Shown here piece by piece: positions 30,955 to 38,226 of a DNA stretch of 38,226 nucleotides (positions are counted from its first letter, which is position 1; each line of letters starts with the position of its first letter). Position numbers and translations under genes: made by a program. Source of the DNA: Methanobacteriota archaeon (GTDB taxonomy: Archaea > Thermoplasmatota > Poseidoniia > Poseidoniales > Thalassarchaeaceae); NCBI GenBank assembly GCA_002712285.1, contig PATC01000022.1:1-38226 (forward strand). Direction: 5' to 3'. The notes under the pieces are model-generated. The model was not told the DNA's origin and searched no databases. It saw only the letters and a list, made by a program, of their open reading frames with translations.

Positions 30955-33900
30955 TCAGGTCACCGATTTCATTACAGAATAAGGAGGGATTTGAGTAGTT
31001 TTAAGCAAGGACGGAGCGGTTGCAAACAAAGAAAATAAGATGGCAAAGAGTGGAATCATAACAAACTCAAGAATCGGGATAACAAAGGTACTTGCATCTG
31101 TAGCGACTACTGTTCGATACAAGACCCAATGGAGAAGAAAACCAACTACCCCACCTGAGATCACCCCTACACCACTCGTCCAGAAAACCTCCAATCCAAA
31201 GGTCATGTAGACCTCTCGCGGCTGGAACCCTATTGCACGCATAATTCCAATCTGCATGTTTCGTTGTTTAAGGGACCGATTTGTTACAACCGCCAATCCG
31301 ATGATGCCGACGATTAATCCGATTGCGAGGAAAGCCCGCACAAGACCAAGCAAGGACACTAGAACTGTTCGAATTTGATCAAATAGTTCCTCCACAACAA
31401 GGACTGTGGCACCATCAGCTCCGAGTTCACTTTGTAGTGAACTTGCAATAATCATCGAATCCTGATTATTCTGCACATTTACCCACACCATCGGCTCTGT
31501 CGTGGTCAACAAAGATACAGCTGAATCCTCTTGAAGCAGAACTCCCGACATCAGAAGAGAGGCATCTTCATCGAGAACTCCTATGATGCGAACCTCTGTG
31601 CTCAGCATGGAACGCTGTGGATCACGTAAATCAATGGACGAACCTACGCCCAAACCTAAACCTGATTGAGTCAGCCCCCCTAATGTAGTGTATGTGTCCT
31701 GAGCCACTGAAGCATCTACAATAGCTAGCGAAGGGTCTGATAGCACTGCAAGCCATACTTCTTTCTGATCGTCTGCGAGAGAGGAATCCCAATCGCTTAG
31801 AGGTAAGGCTCCCCCATCGATAAACGACTCATTGAAGCCTCGCACTTGAGTGTACCGAGGTTCGACATCCTCAGCCGTAAGGATACCTGTGCCAATCTCA
31901 AGTTGGGAATATGACTCAATGCCGTTACGAGCCAAGTCTTGCTCAGACCATGCCTCCATTACGGAGAGATCTAACCCTTGCCCGGCCCCCACTATGACAA
32001 TATCATAATCGCCACGTGCATCCTCACCAATATCCTCTATGTATGCGCCAAAAGATGCGCTATACCCTGATAGAACTATCAAAGCGAACACTACCACGCT
32101 GTACGTACACATTGTTAGTAGCGTACGACTACCCTGGGCCTTTGGATATGACAAGGCGAGATGAGCCATCGCAGAATATCTAGGATTAAATGAGAACAAA
32201 CGGCGAATGACTGCTCCAACAATAATGGGCCCAAGTGAGCCGGCAAGCATTACTGAACCAATGACCATGAATGCTCCTGATACAATTAGAGAAAGATCGG
32301 ATGCTTCCATCCCAGAACGAATAGGCCCATCTAACAAGACCCATAGCGCCATCGATATACCTATGATGGATGATGAAATGATGGACGCCCATTCCTTATT
32401 TGTGTGAATAGATGATAGGAATTCAGCCCTAACTGGAAGAATTCGATGGAATGCTGAACTAAGTGGCAAATGGAGAGTCAGAATAAGTAAGGCACCACCC
32501 GACACCCAGAGCAGATGATCTAAACCACCTGACGTATCAGGTATCAGGAGAAACATCCCCCACACAGCGATGGCACCTGCACCAGTCATGAGCGTCAATA
32601 AGACCTGTAAAAGTCCTGAAGATGTAGACGACTGAGGGAGGCCACGAAGATTAGACAGAACATCTTTCCTAGAGAGAAACAATGCTGTGAGAGAAAGAGT
32701 AAAGACTGAGAGAAGAAAACCTATCGTAGCCCCGAAAATTAACGATGACCAATCCCATGCAAAGGAGAAACCAACACCAAAACTTGCGACGAAGAATGCA
32801 TCAAGAGCACTCATCATCAATCCTGCAACAACTAGGCCTGAGAAAGCACCAAAAACCGAGGCAGGAGCGGAAAGAATTACGCCTTCGATGCGAATAATCC
32901 AACCAATATCGTTTGAGGAACCACCAATCGCTCTTAAGATACCCCAATCTCTCTTTCTATCGTCCGCAGAAATGACTTGTAAATTGACGATAAGCATCGC
33001 TCCCGCGGCGATAATGAATATCCCGAAAGTCAAGAAAAGGATAGAGAACGAATCGCCAGCACCGTCGATCGATTCGACAGCTTCCCGCTTGACTTGAATT
33101 AACGATGCTTCTGAGGAAGCTAAATCCGCTCGTGCGTCTGCCCACTCGTTGAGTGCAACAATAATTTGGGTAGCAAGGATAGCATCATTAGGAATATCAA
33201 CGAAAATAGAGGTACGGGGAACTTCGGACCCCAGAATACGTTCAGCAGCCTCCATAGTGATCGCACCAAGAACTGCAGATTCGATTGCTTCAAGTTCAGA
33301 ATCATCCAGTAGCAAATCAGATGTCATAACTGAACCTTCACTGATATTCAACGAATAACGGCTTTCTGTGAGATGCTTCTCAACGACAACAAAACCTGAG
33401 ACATTGAAATCAGTTTTCAGAAGAAGTTCGCCATCTCCAAAATCCAGTTCACCTTCCTCAGCAATCAGTAGCGTTGGAACTCGTATTCCTAAGCCTAGTT
33501 CATACCCATCAAAAAGAAATGGACGAAACGGCTTGTAAGGTGAAGAAGATACTGCGCCCAACGCAGTCGAAGAGAATACTGTTTCATTGTGTATCAATAT
33601 GATACGACCATCTGAATCAGGAGGTAAAGTAGGACCAGCGATTAACGAAGTACCGTTAGCGGAAGGAACTAGAAGCGTCCCATCATCGACTAAAACCCCT
33701 GCACTATTCAGGCCAAGGACAGAAGCATTTCCCAAGGGCAATTTAATCAATCCTCTTTCAGCATCCCATACCTCTACCCCGTTAGGACCATAGACGAAAA
33801 CATGGCCATCAATCACGGCAATTGAATTCGCCAAACCAGAATTTATGCAATTCGTGGCATCTGAGACAACCTTACAGACATGAGAACCGAAAAGTCCAGA

Positions 33901-35469
33901 ATACAATCCTGCAATAGTATCACCGTCCGTGGCAAGTATAGAAGAATCAACAGATCCAGAGATATCAACCGGAATTGGAACCCAATTCACATCATCATAA
34001 CGCACAAGATTTGCAGAATCATCCACAATGAAGGATACATGAATAGCATCGGATACAGCCATTGAGAACGGCTCTTTCGTAGGTGGTGTAATCGGATAAC
34101 CAGCAGGTAGTTCATCACTTGAATCATAAAACTGGATGAATGAACCATCGTAGAAATGATTCAAGGAGGCAGACTCCTCAATACCATCAATCACATCGAC
34201 ACTTACACTACCGTTCAATCCAATGTTTACGATGCCTCCATCTGTGACAATTACGACATCAGATGGCTCAATATGACCTCCTGAGTAGATACCTAGTACC
34301 TCATCTCCTGGCATTACAGTCCAACGATCCTCATCTGAAAAGACATCTCCAATTGGTAGAATTGCAATGGAACGACTACGTATCTCAGATACTCCACTCA
34401 AGGTTGAATCAATACCACCTATATCACCAGAATGAAGCAATCCACCCGCACTTGTACGAGAGAGAGTCATAGTCTCACCGGGACCTGCATTAGACCACTC
34501 AAAACCAGAATCTTCTGCAACCATCGAGGCCGAGAAGGTAGTCTCAATCAGCCCTTCTACACCCTCATTGAGATAACCTTCCATAACAGATCCTTGACCA
34601 GATACAACGGCCCTAGTAACGATACCAGATAGGTTCCGTAACGCTTGTGCTCGATCGATATCGGTGATTAGGAGAGGTTGAACTGCTACTGGCCAACCAA
34701 GGCCATTAGATGGAAGAATTTCGATTACTTTGAATTGGTGACTCTGACGATTTACTTCCTCGCCTAACATTTGCGTCCAAGAAAGATTAACAAAATCCCC
34801 TACTGCGAGTCCCAACGAATCAGCAAAGGCTTGGTTGATGAATGCAGGCTCATCTCCAACTCCATTAGCGTTAATCAAAGTAGACCAGCCAGATGCAGGA
34901 GTATACCAAGGGCCTTCAGATCGTGCAGATAGATTAGGAGCGAGCCATAATGCACTTGGATCAACCCTAGAACCGTCTAATCGAATAGCGGAAGATTGGG
35001 TATGCAATTCGACACTTACACCATCCACTTGAGAGTCGGACAGAATTACATCAAGCGCCTCTTGGATTCGAGTTTGATTCATCATTACAGGCATACCCGT
35101 AATTGGATCCGTACCTTCGATTGCCCAATCTGTCTGACCAAGACTAGATACTAATCGGTCCTCAAGAGTTGCATCGAAACTGTCCCCTACTACAAGTGAA
35201 CTGGTGATAACTGCAGAACCCAACATTAGACCAAAGAACACTATTGCGATTGAACGGCGTCGCACAGCAACATCTCTGAATGAGATGCTTGCCAACATAC
35301 GAATTCTCGGAGATAATGATGCATGTATAGCGACACGAACAGCTACATGAATACTCATAGCAAGAAGCCAGAAGGATATCCGGGATTGCGAGATCAATAG
35401 GTATGCCACTAACGCAACTGCGACGAGTAATTCAATCAACCAAGGCGCTAGAATACGCACACGGCTCAT
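30955..35469 (-). CDS. MacB/FtsX-family ABC permease with very large extracytoplasmic region (beta-propeller-like insertion)
   Basis: 1504 aa; ISFRDVAVRRRSIAIVFFGLMLGSAVITSSLVVGDSF; two FtsX cores (DDRKRDWGILRAIGGSSNDIGWIIRIEGVILSAP and LKQRNMQIGIMRAIGFQPREVYMTFGLEVFWTSGVGVISGGVVGF). Confidence 0.88.
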   Translation of the reverse strand: MSRVRILAPWLIELLVAVALVAYLLISQSRISFWLLAMSIHVAVRVAIHASLSPRIRMLASISFRDVAVRRRSIAIVFFGLMLGSAVITSSLVVGDSFDATLEDRLVSSLGQTDWAIEGTDPITGMPVMMNQTRIQEALDVILSDSQVDGVSVELHTQSSAIRLDGSRVDPSALWLAPNLSARSEGPWYTPASGWSTLINANGVGDEPAFINQAFADSLGLAVGDFVNLSWTQMLGEEVNRQSHQFKVIEILPSNGLGWPVAVQPLLITDIDRAQALRNLSGIVTRAVVSGQGSVMEGYLNEGVEGLIETTFSASMVAEDSGFEWSNAGPGETMTLSRTSAGGLLHSGDIGGIDSTLSGVSEIRSRSIAILPIGDVFSDEDRWTVMPGDEVLGIYSGGHIEPSDVVIVTDGGIVNIGLNGSVSVDVIDGIEESASLNHFYDGSFIQFYDSSDELPAGYPITPPTKEPFSMAVSDAIHVSFIVDDSANLVRYDDVNWVPIPVDISGSVDSSILATDGDTIAGLYSGLFGSHVCKVVSDATNCINSGLANSIAVIDGHVFVYGPNGVEVWDAERGLIKLPLGNASVLGLNSAGVLVDDGTLLVPSANGTSLIAGPTLPPDSDGRIILIHNETVFSSTALGAVSSSPYKPFRPFLFDGYELGLGIRVPTLLIAEEGELDFGDGELLLKTDFNVSGFVVVEKHLTESRYSLNISEGSVMTSDLLLDDSELEAIESAVLGAITMEAAERILGSEVPRTSIFVDIPNDAILATQIIVALNEWADARADLASSEASLIQVKREAVESIDGAGDSFSILFLTFGIFIIAAGAMLIVNLQVISADDRKRDWGILRAIGGSSNDIGWIIRIEGVILSAPASVFGAFSGLVVAGLMMSALDAFFVASFGVGFSFAWDWSSLIFGATIGFLLSVFTLSLTALFLSRKDVLSNLRGLPQSSTSSGLLQVLLTLMTGAGAIAVWGMFLLIPDTSGGLDHLLWVSGGALLILTLHLPLSSAFHRILPVRAEFLSSIHTNKEWASIISSSIIGISMALWVLLDGPIRSGMEASDLSLIVSGAFMVIGSVMLAGSLGPIIVGAVIRRLFSFNPRYSAMAHLALSYPKAQGSRTLLTMCTYSVVVFALIVLSGYSASFGAYIEDIGEDARGDYDIVIVGAGQGLDLSVMEAWSEQDLARNGIESYSQLEIGTGILTAEDVEPRYTQVRGFNESFIDGGALPLSDWDSSLADDQKEVWLAVLSDPSLAIVDASVAQDTYTTLGGLTQSGLGLGVGSSIDLRDPQRSMLSTEVRIIGVLDEDASLLMSGVLLQEDSAVSLLTTTEPMVWVNVQNNQDSMIIASSLQSELGADGATVLVVEELFDQIRTVLVSLLGLVRAFLAIGLIVGIIGLAVVTNRSLKQRNMQIGIMRAIGFQPREVYMTFGLEVFWTSGVGVISGGVVGFLLHWVLYRTVVATDASTFVIPILEFVMIPLFAILFSLFATAPSLLKTTQIPPYSVMKSVT

Positions 35470-35474
35470 GCCGA

Positions 35475-36188
35475 TTACTCCTCTTCCTGCCCAACAAGAC
35501 AGCCATCTGCAAGAGAAAGGATGCGCCCACAGCGAGAAGATACCCCCTCATCATGAGTCACCAAGATAATCGTCAACCCCTTGGCACGGTTGAGTTCCTC
35601 TAAAGCGGCAAGAATAGAACCAGAGGTCACAGAATCAAGATTGCCTGTTGGCTCATCGGCGAACAATACGCGAGGTTCATGCACTATAGCTCGAGCAATT
35701 GCTACTCTCTGCTGCTGCCCGCCCGATAGTTCCGAAGGGCGATGATTCGCCCGTGATTTTAATCCCATCAGCTTGAGAGTATCCAAAGCACTTTGTCGCG
35801 CTTCCTTGTGCGGGACACCCATCAACAAGAGTGGAAGTTCAACGTTCTCTATCGCTGTTAGAACTGGAAGCAAATGGTACTGCTGAAAGATAAAACCCAT
35901 CTTATGGCCACGAAGTCTAGTACGCTCGGCCTCCCCAATTGTGCTTATATCAACGCCTTCAAATCGAACACTACCTCGATCGTAGGAATCGAGAGTAGAG
36001 ATACAATTGAGAAGTGTTGTCTTTCCACTACCTGAAGGACCGGTTATGGCTACCATCTCCCCCTCAAATATAGAGAGAGAAACGCCTCGAAGTGCCTTGA
36101 CCTGGGAATCCCCCATGGGGTAGATACGCCAGAGTTCTTCAACGCCAAGAACCTCCTTCATGCCCCTTACTGCACCTCGGAGAGTCAT
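35475..36188 (-). CDS. LolD/MacB-type ABC transporter ATP-binding protein
   Basis: GPSGSGKTTLLNCISTLD, GFIFQQYHLLPVLTAIENVELPLL, LSGGQQQRVAIARAIVHEPRVLFADEPTGNLDS. Start likely ATG 36188 or 36161; the ORF track extends to 36287. Confidence 0.92.
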   Translation of the reverse strand: MTLRGAVRGMKEVLGVEELWRIYPMGDSQVKALRGVSLSIFEGEMVAITGPSGSGKTTLLNCISTLDSYDRGSVRFEGVDISTIGEAERTRLRGHKMGFIFQQYHLLPVLTAIENVELPLLLMGVPHKEARQSALDTLKLMGLKSRANHRPSELSGGQQQRVAIARAIVHEPRVLFADEPTGNLDSVTSGSILAALEELNRAKGLTIILVTHDEGVSSRCGRILSLADGCLVGQEEE

Positions 36189-36235
36189 AACACCTGTTCC
36201 GAGTCGTGAAATACTGTCCAACAATTCGGACACAC

Positions 36236-36487
36236 ATGGCAGAGGTCTTTGCATGGAAAATCCATCTGCGATTCTTTGGGCCAGCACAAGACCAGGCTGG
36301 TGTTAAGGAAACAGTCATGGCAGTAGTTGAGGGCACGACAGTTGGCGACGTGATCGAACGATTACAACTTGACAATTGGATGGGGGACCGGCTAAAAACG
36401 GCGATTGATGGCCGAATTGTCAACAAAGATGAGTTGCTTTACGATGGAGCGGAACTCGCGTTCCTTCCGCCAGTTTCAGGCGGTTAA
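36236..36487 (+). CDS. MoaD/SAMP-like ubiquitin-fold sulfur-carrier protein
   Basis: MAEVFAWKIHLRFFGPAQDQAGVKET...LLYDGAELAFLPPVSGG*: beta-grasp pattern with C-terminal diglycine. ORF track start is 36206. Confidence 0.85.
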   Translation: MAEVFAWKIHLRFFGPAQDQAGVKETVMAVVEGTTVGDVIERLQLDNWMGDRLKTAIDGRIVNKDELLYDGAELAFLPPVSGG

Positions 36488-36551
36488 AGAAACGTGACGA
36501 GAAACCCGTTCAACAGGAATTCATTTTCAAGTAGGAGCCGTTAGGGGGTTC

Positions 36552-36842
36552 ATGGCGCCGGGTACTGTTGAGATTGCAATCGTTGTAGGTCTATTCTTCA
36601 TCCTCTTCGGACCAACCCAACTTCCAAAATTGGCACGGTCTCTTGGTCAAGCGAAAACTGAATTCAATCGTGGGCTCAGAGAAGGAGGAGGAGAATCTAG
36701 CACTGAAGCAGATTTGGAGCGAGGGGGACGTACTGAAAATGTTGCACTAACTGAAGAAGCCTCGTCTAAGGGAATTGATGTCGAAGGAAAAACAGTTAAT
36801 GAAGTCAAGGAAGAAGTAGAATTCTCTCAATCAGAAGAATAG
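36552..36842 (+). CDS. tatA: Sec-independent protein translocase TatA
   Basis: MAPGTVEIAIVVGLFFILFGPTQLPKLARSLGQAKTEFNRGLREG: TM, hinge and amphipathic helix typical of TatA. Confidence 0.85.
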   Translation: MAPGTVEIAIVVGLFFILFGPTQLPKLARSLGQAKTEFNRGLREGGGESSTEADLERGGRTENVALTEEASSKGIDVEGKTVNEVKEEVEFSQSEE

Positions 36843-36853
36843 TAGAACTTCGC

Positions 36854-37357
36854 TTAGGACCCGCCGCGTTTTAGCTTGAGTTTAGAGCCGCAGTCGTCAC
36901 ATGTACCATATGTACGGCGGAATCGAGATACATTCTCTGGAGGAGCATGCAACTTTTTGCACCCCTTGCATTCCAGGACCCATTCCCAATGTTCTTTGAT
37001 TCCTTCATTCAACACAGGATGCCATCCTACACCGTGAAGTCCGGCTACATTCTGAATACGGTGATCATCTGAAACTACAATCGCCCGATGCTCGATAGCA
37101 ATCGCAAGCACGTCCAAATCGACTGATGAAAGGCCTGAGATATCTCCTGACGCCTGTGCTGCCTCCTTGGCTCGTTGCAAGGCTTCAGCCGAAGGATTTC
37201 GCCAATGAAGACGGAGTCCCTCGATTAGTAGAGCGCGGTCCTTATCGACACGTGCTATCTCCTCTCTTTGGCTATTCGCCACTAAGCCTCCTGACAAGCG
37301 ATTCGGTGGCAGATTCAGTAACGCACCGGTATCTAGGACCCTAGCTGCGCCGACCAT
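36854..37357 (-). CDS. nob1: NOB1-like rRNA maturation endoribonuclease (PIN domain plus zinc ribbon)
   Basis: VLDTGALL, SVDLDVLAIAIEH, VVSDDHRIQNVA (PIN acidic residues); CKGCKKLHAPPENVSRFRRTYGTCDDCGSKLKLK zinc ribbon. Confidence 0.9.
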   Translation of the reverse strand: MVGAARVLDTGALLNLPPNRLSGGLVANSQREEIARVDKDRALLIEGLRLHWRNPSAEALQRAKEAAQASGDISGLSSVDLDVLAIAIEHRAIVVSDDHRIQNVAGLHGVGWHPVLNEGIKEHWEWVLECKGCKKLHAPPENVSRFRRTYGTCDDCGSKLKLKRGGS

Positions 37358-37453
37358 GGACTGTACTGGAGAGTACTCCCTATTGAGACATACGGCTCAT
37401 TACATACCATAGAACACGCGGGTTTGATACGCAAGTGGTGTTGGCTTACTACG

Positions 37454-38062
37454 ATGGAACTTCCATCCAGCGTGACATCCTTGGTCGATTGGCTGGATAG
37501 TCTAGGATTAATTGGTCTAGGATTACTCACTTTCACGGAGGCAATAATACAGCCTATTCCACCTGAAACAATACTTATTCCAATGGCTTTGAACGAAACT
37601 ACCTACCTCGGTGCCTTCCTAATCAGTATCGTTGCTACCCTGACCTCGGTCGGAGGTGCAATCGTAGGTTACTGGATAGGTGGCCGAGCTGGACGGCCTC
37701 TAATCGAACGATTCGCATCAAAACGTAACGTGACAAGGTTGGATACTCTAACAACCCGATATGGCGTCGCTGGGATTTTCATCGCAGCTATTTCTCCAAT
37801 TCCATACAAGGTGTTCGGATGGATTGCAGGGGCTGGGAACATGGACTTGCGCATGTTCATCTTCGCTGGACTAATTGGACGAAGCATACGATTTTCGGCA
37901 TTTTCTTTTGGAATCGTCATGTTTGGAGAGGAACTGTTAGATGTACTCAATATCTGGACATTCACTGCATTAGGTATCGCAATAGGAATCGCAAGTTTGC
38001 CTCTTTTGAAATGGTGGAATGGACTTGCCGAGCCAGAAAACCAACCGAGTTCTTCCGATTGA
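37454..38062 (+). CDS. DedA / SNARE-associated family membrane protein
   Basis: MELPSSVTSLVDWLDSLGLIGLGLLTFTEAIIQPIPPETILIPMAL...GGAIVGYWIGGRAGRPLIERF...PIPYKVFGWIAGAGNMDLRMFIFAGLIGRSIRF. Alternative start 37424. Confidence 0.85.
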   Translation: MELPSSVTSLVDWLDSLGLIGLGLLTFTEAIIQPIPPETILIPMALNETTYLGAFLISIVATLTSVGGAIVGYWIGGRAGRPLIERFASKRNVTRLDTLTTRYGVAGIFIAAISPIPYKVFGWIAGAGNMDLRMFIFAGLIGRSIRFSAFSFGIVMFGEELLDVLNIWTFTALGIAIGIASLPLLKWWNGLAEPENQPSSSD

Positions 38063-38095
38063 TTCTTTTACGGTACGTTTGTCGGAGAATCTGTC

Positions 38096-38170
38096 GCTTG
38101 TGTGGTGTAGTTCGGTCCATCATGGCGGGTTTTCATTCCGTCGACCCGGGTTCAAATCCCGGCACGAGCA
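38096..38170 (+). tRNA. tRNA-Glu (UUC anticodon)
   Basis: GCTTGTG..CACGAGC acceptor stem; GGTGTAGTTCGGTCCATCAT D-arm typical of archaeal tRNA-Glu; GCGGG-TTTTCAT-TCCGT anticodon arm (TTC); CCGGG-TTCAAAT-CCCGG T-arm; discriminator A; CCA not encoded. Confidence 0.93.
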
Positions 38171-38226
38171 CTTTATTGGACGCATACTGGTCAAAAAATT
38201 GTTCAAATCATCCCCCATATCCAGCA

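Noticed and set aside
1-38226. Mobile elements, integrases, transposases, toxin-antitoxin, phage-defence genes
   Set aside because: No ORF in the window shows transposase, integrase, nuclease-helicase or TA signatures; NOB1 is a housekeeping PIN protein, not a VapC toxin, given its C-terminal zinc ribbon.

Overview
The window looks archaeal. The TatA, NOB1, SAMP/MoaD, archaeal pilin-type and surface-protein signatures suggest a planktonic Thermoplasmatota / Marine Group II-like (Poseidoniales) genome; this lineage call is inference only. Left third: a compact alpha-glucan utilization locus. It contains a secreted GH57 amylopullulanase-like enzyme (truncated by the window start, and missing from the ORF track because it has no stop in the window), GT35 glucan phosphorylase, GH77 4-alpha-glucanotransferase, a secreted and membrane-anchored GH13 amylase with a starch-binding N-terminus, and a MalE-MalF-MalG-MalK-type ABC importer with unusual subunit architectures, preceded by a HAD phosphatase. 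Centre: a 13.8-kb gene for a 4610-aa surface protein (DNRLRE-like domain, tandemly duplicated modules, long parallel beta-helix, an embedded blue-copper cupredoxin, a CBM9/DOMON-like module, CARDB/cadherin-like stalk). It ends, in frame, with a TM anchor followed by a complete archaeal type IV pilin-like N-terminal motif and globular domain. Next to it is a second surface protein (1072 aa), then a LolD-like ATPase with a 1504-aa MacB/FtsX permease that has a beta-propeller-like insertion. Right end: MoaD/SAMP, TatA, NOB1, DedA and tRNA-Glu(UUC). The most unusual observations are the giant adhesin-pilin fusion with an internal type 1 copper domain, the modified Mal importer subunits, and paired stop-codon/GC hairpins at the 3' ends of both surface-protein genes. 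All domain calls were made by eye; no database searches were run.
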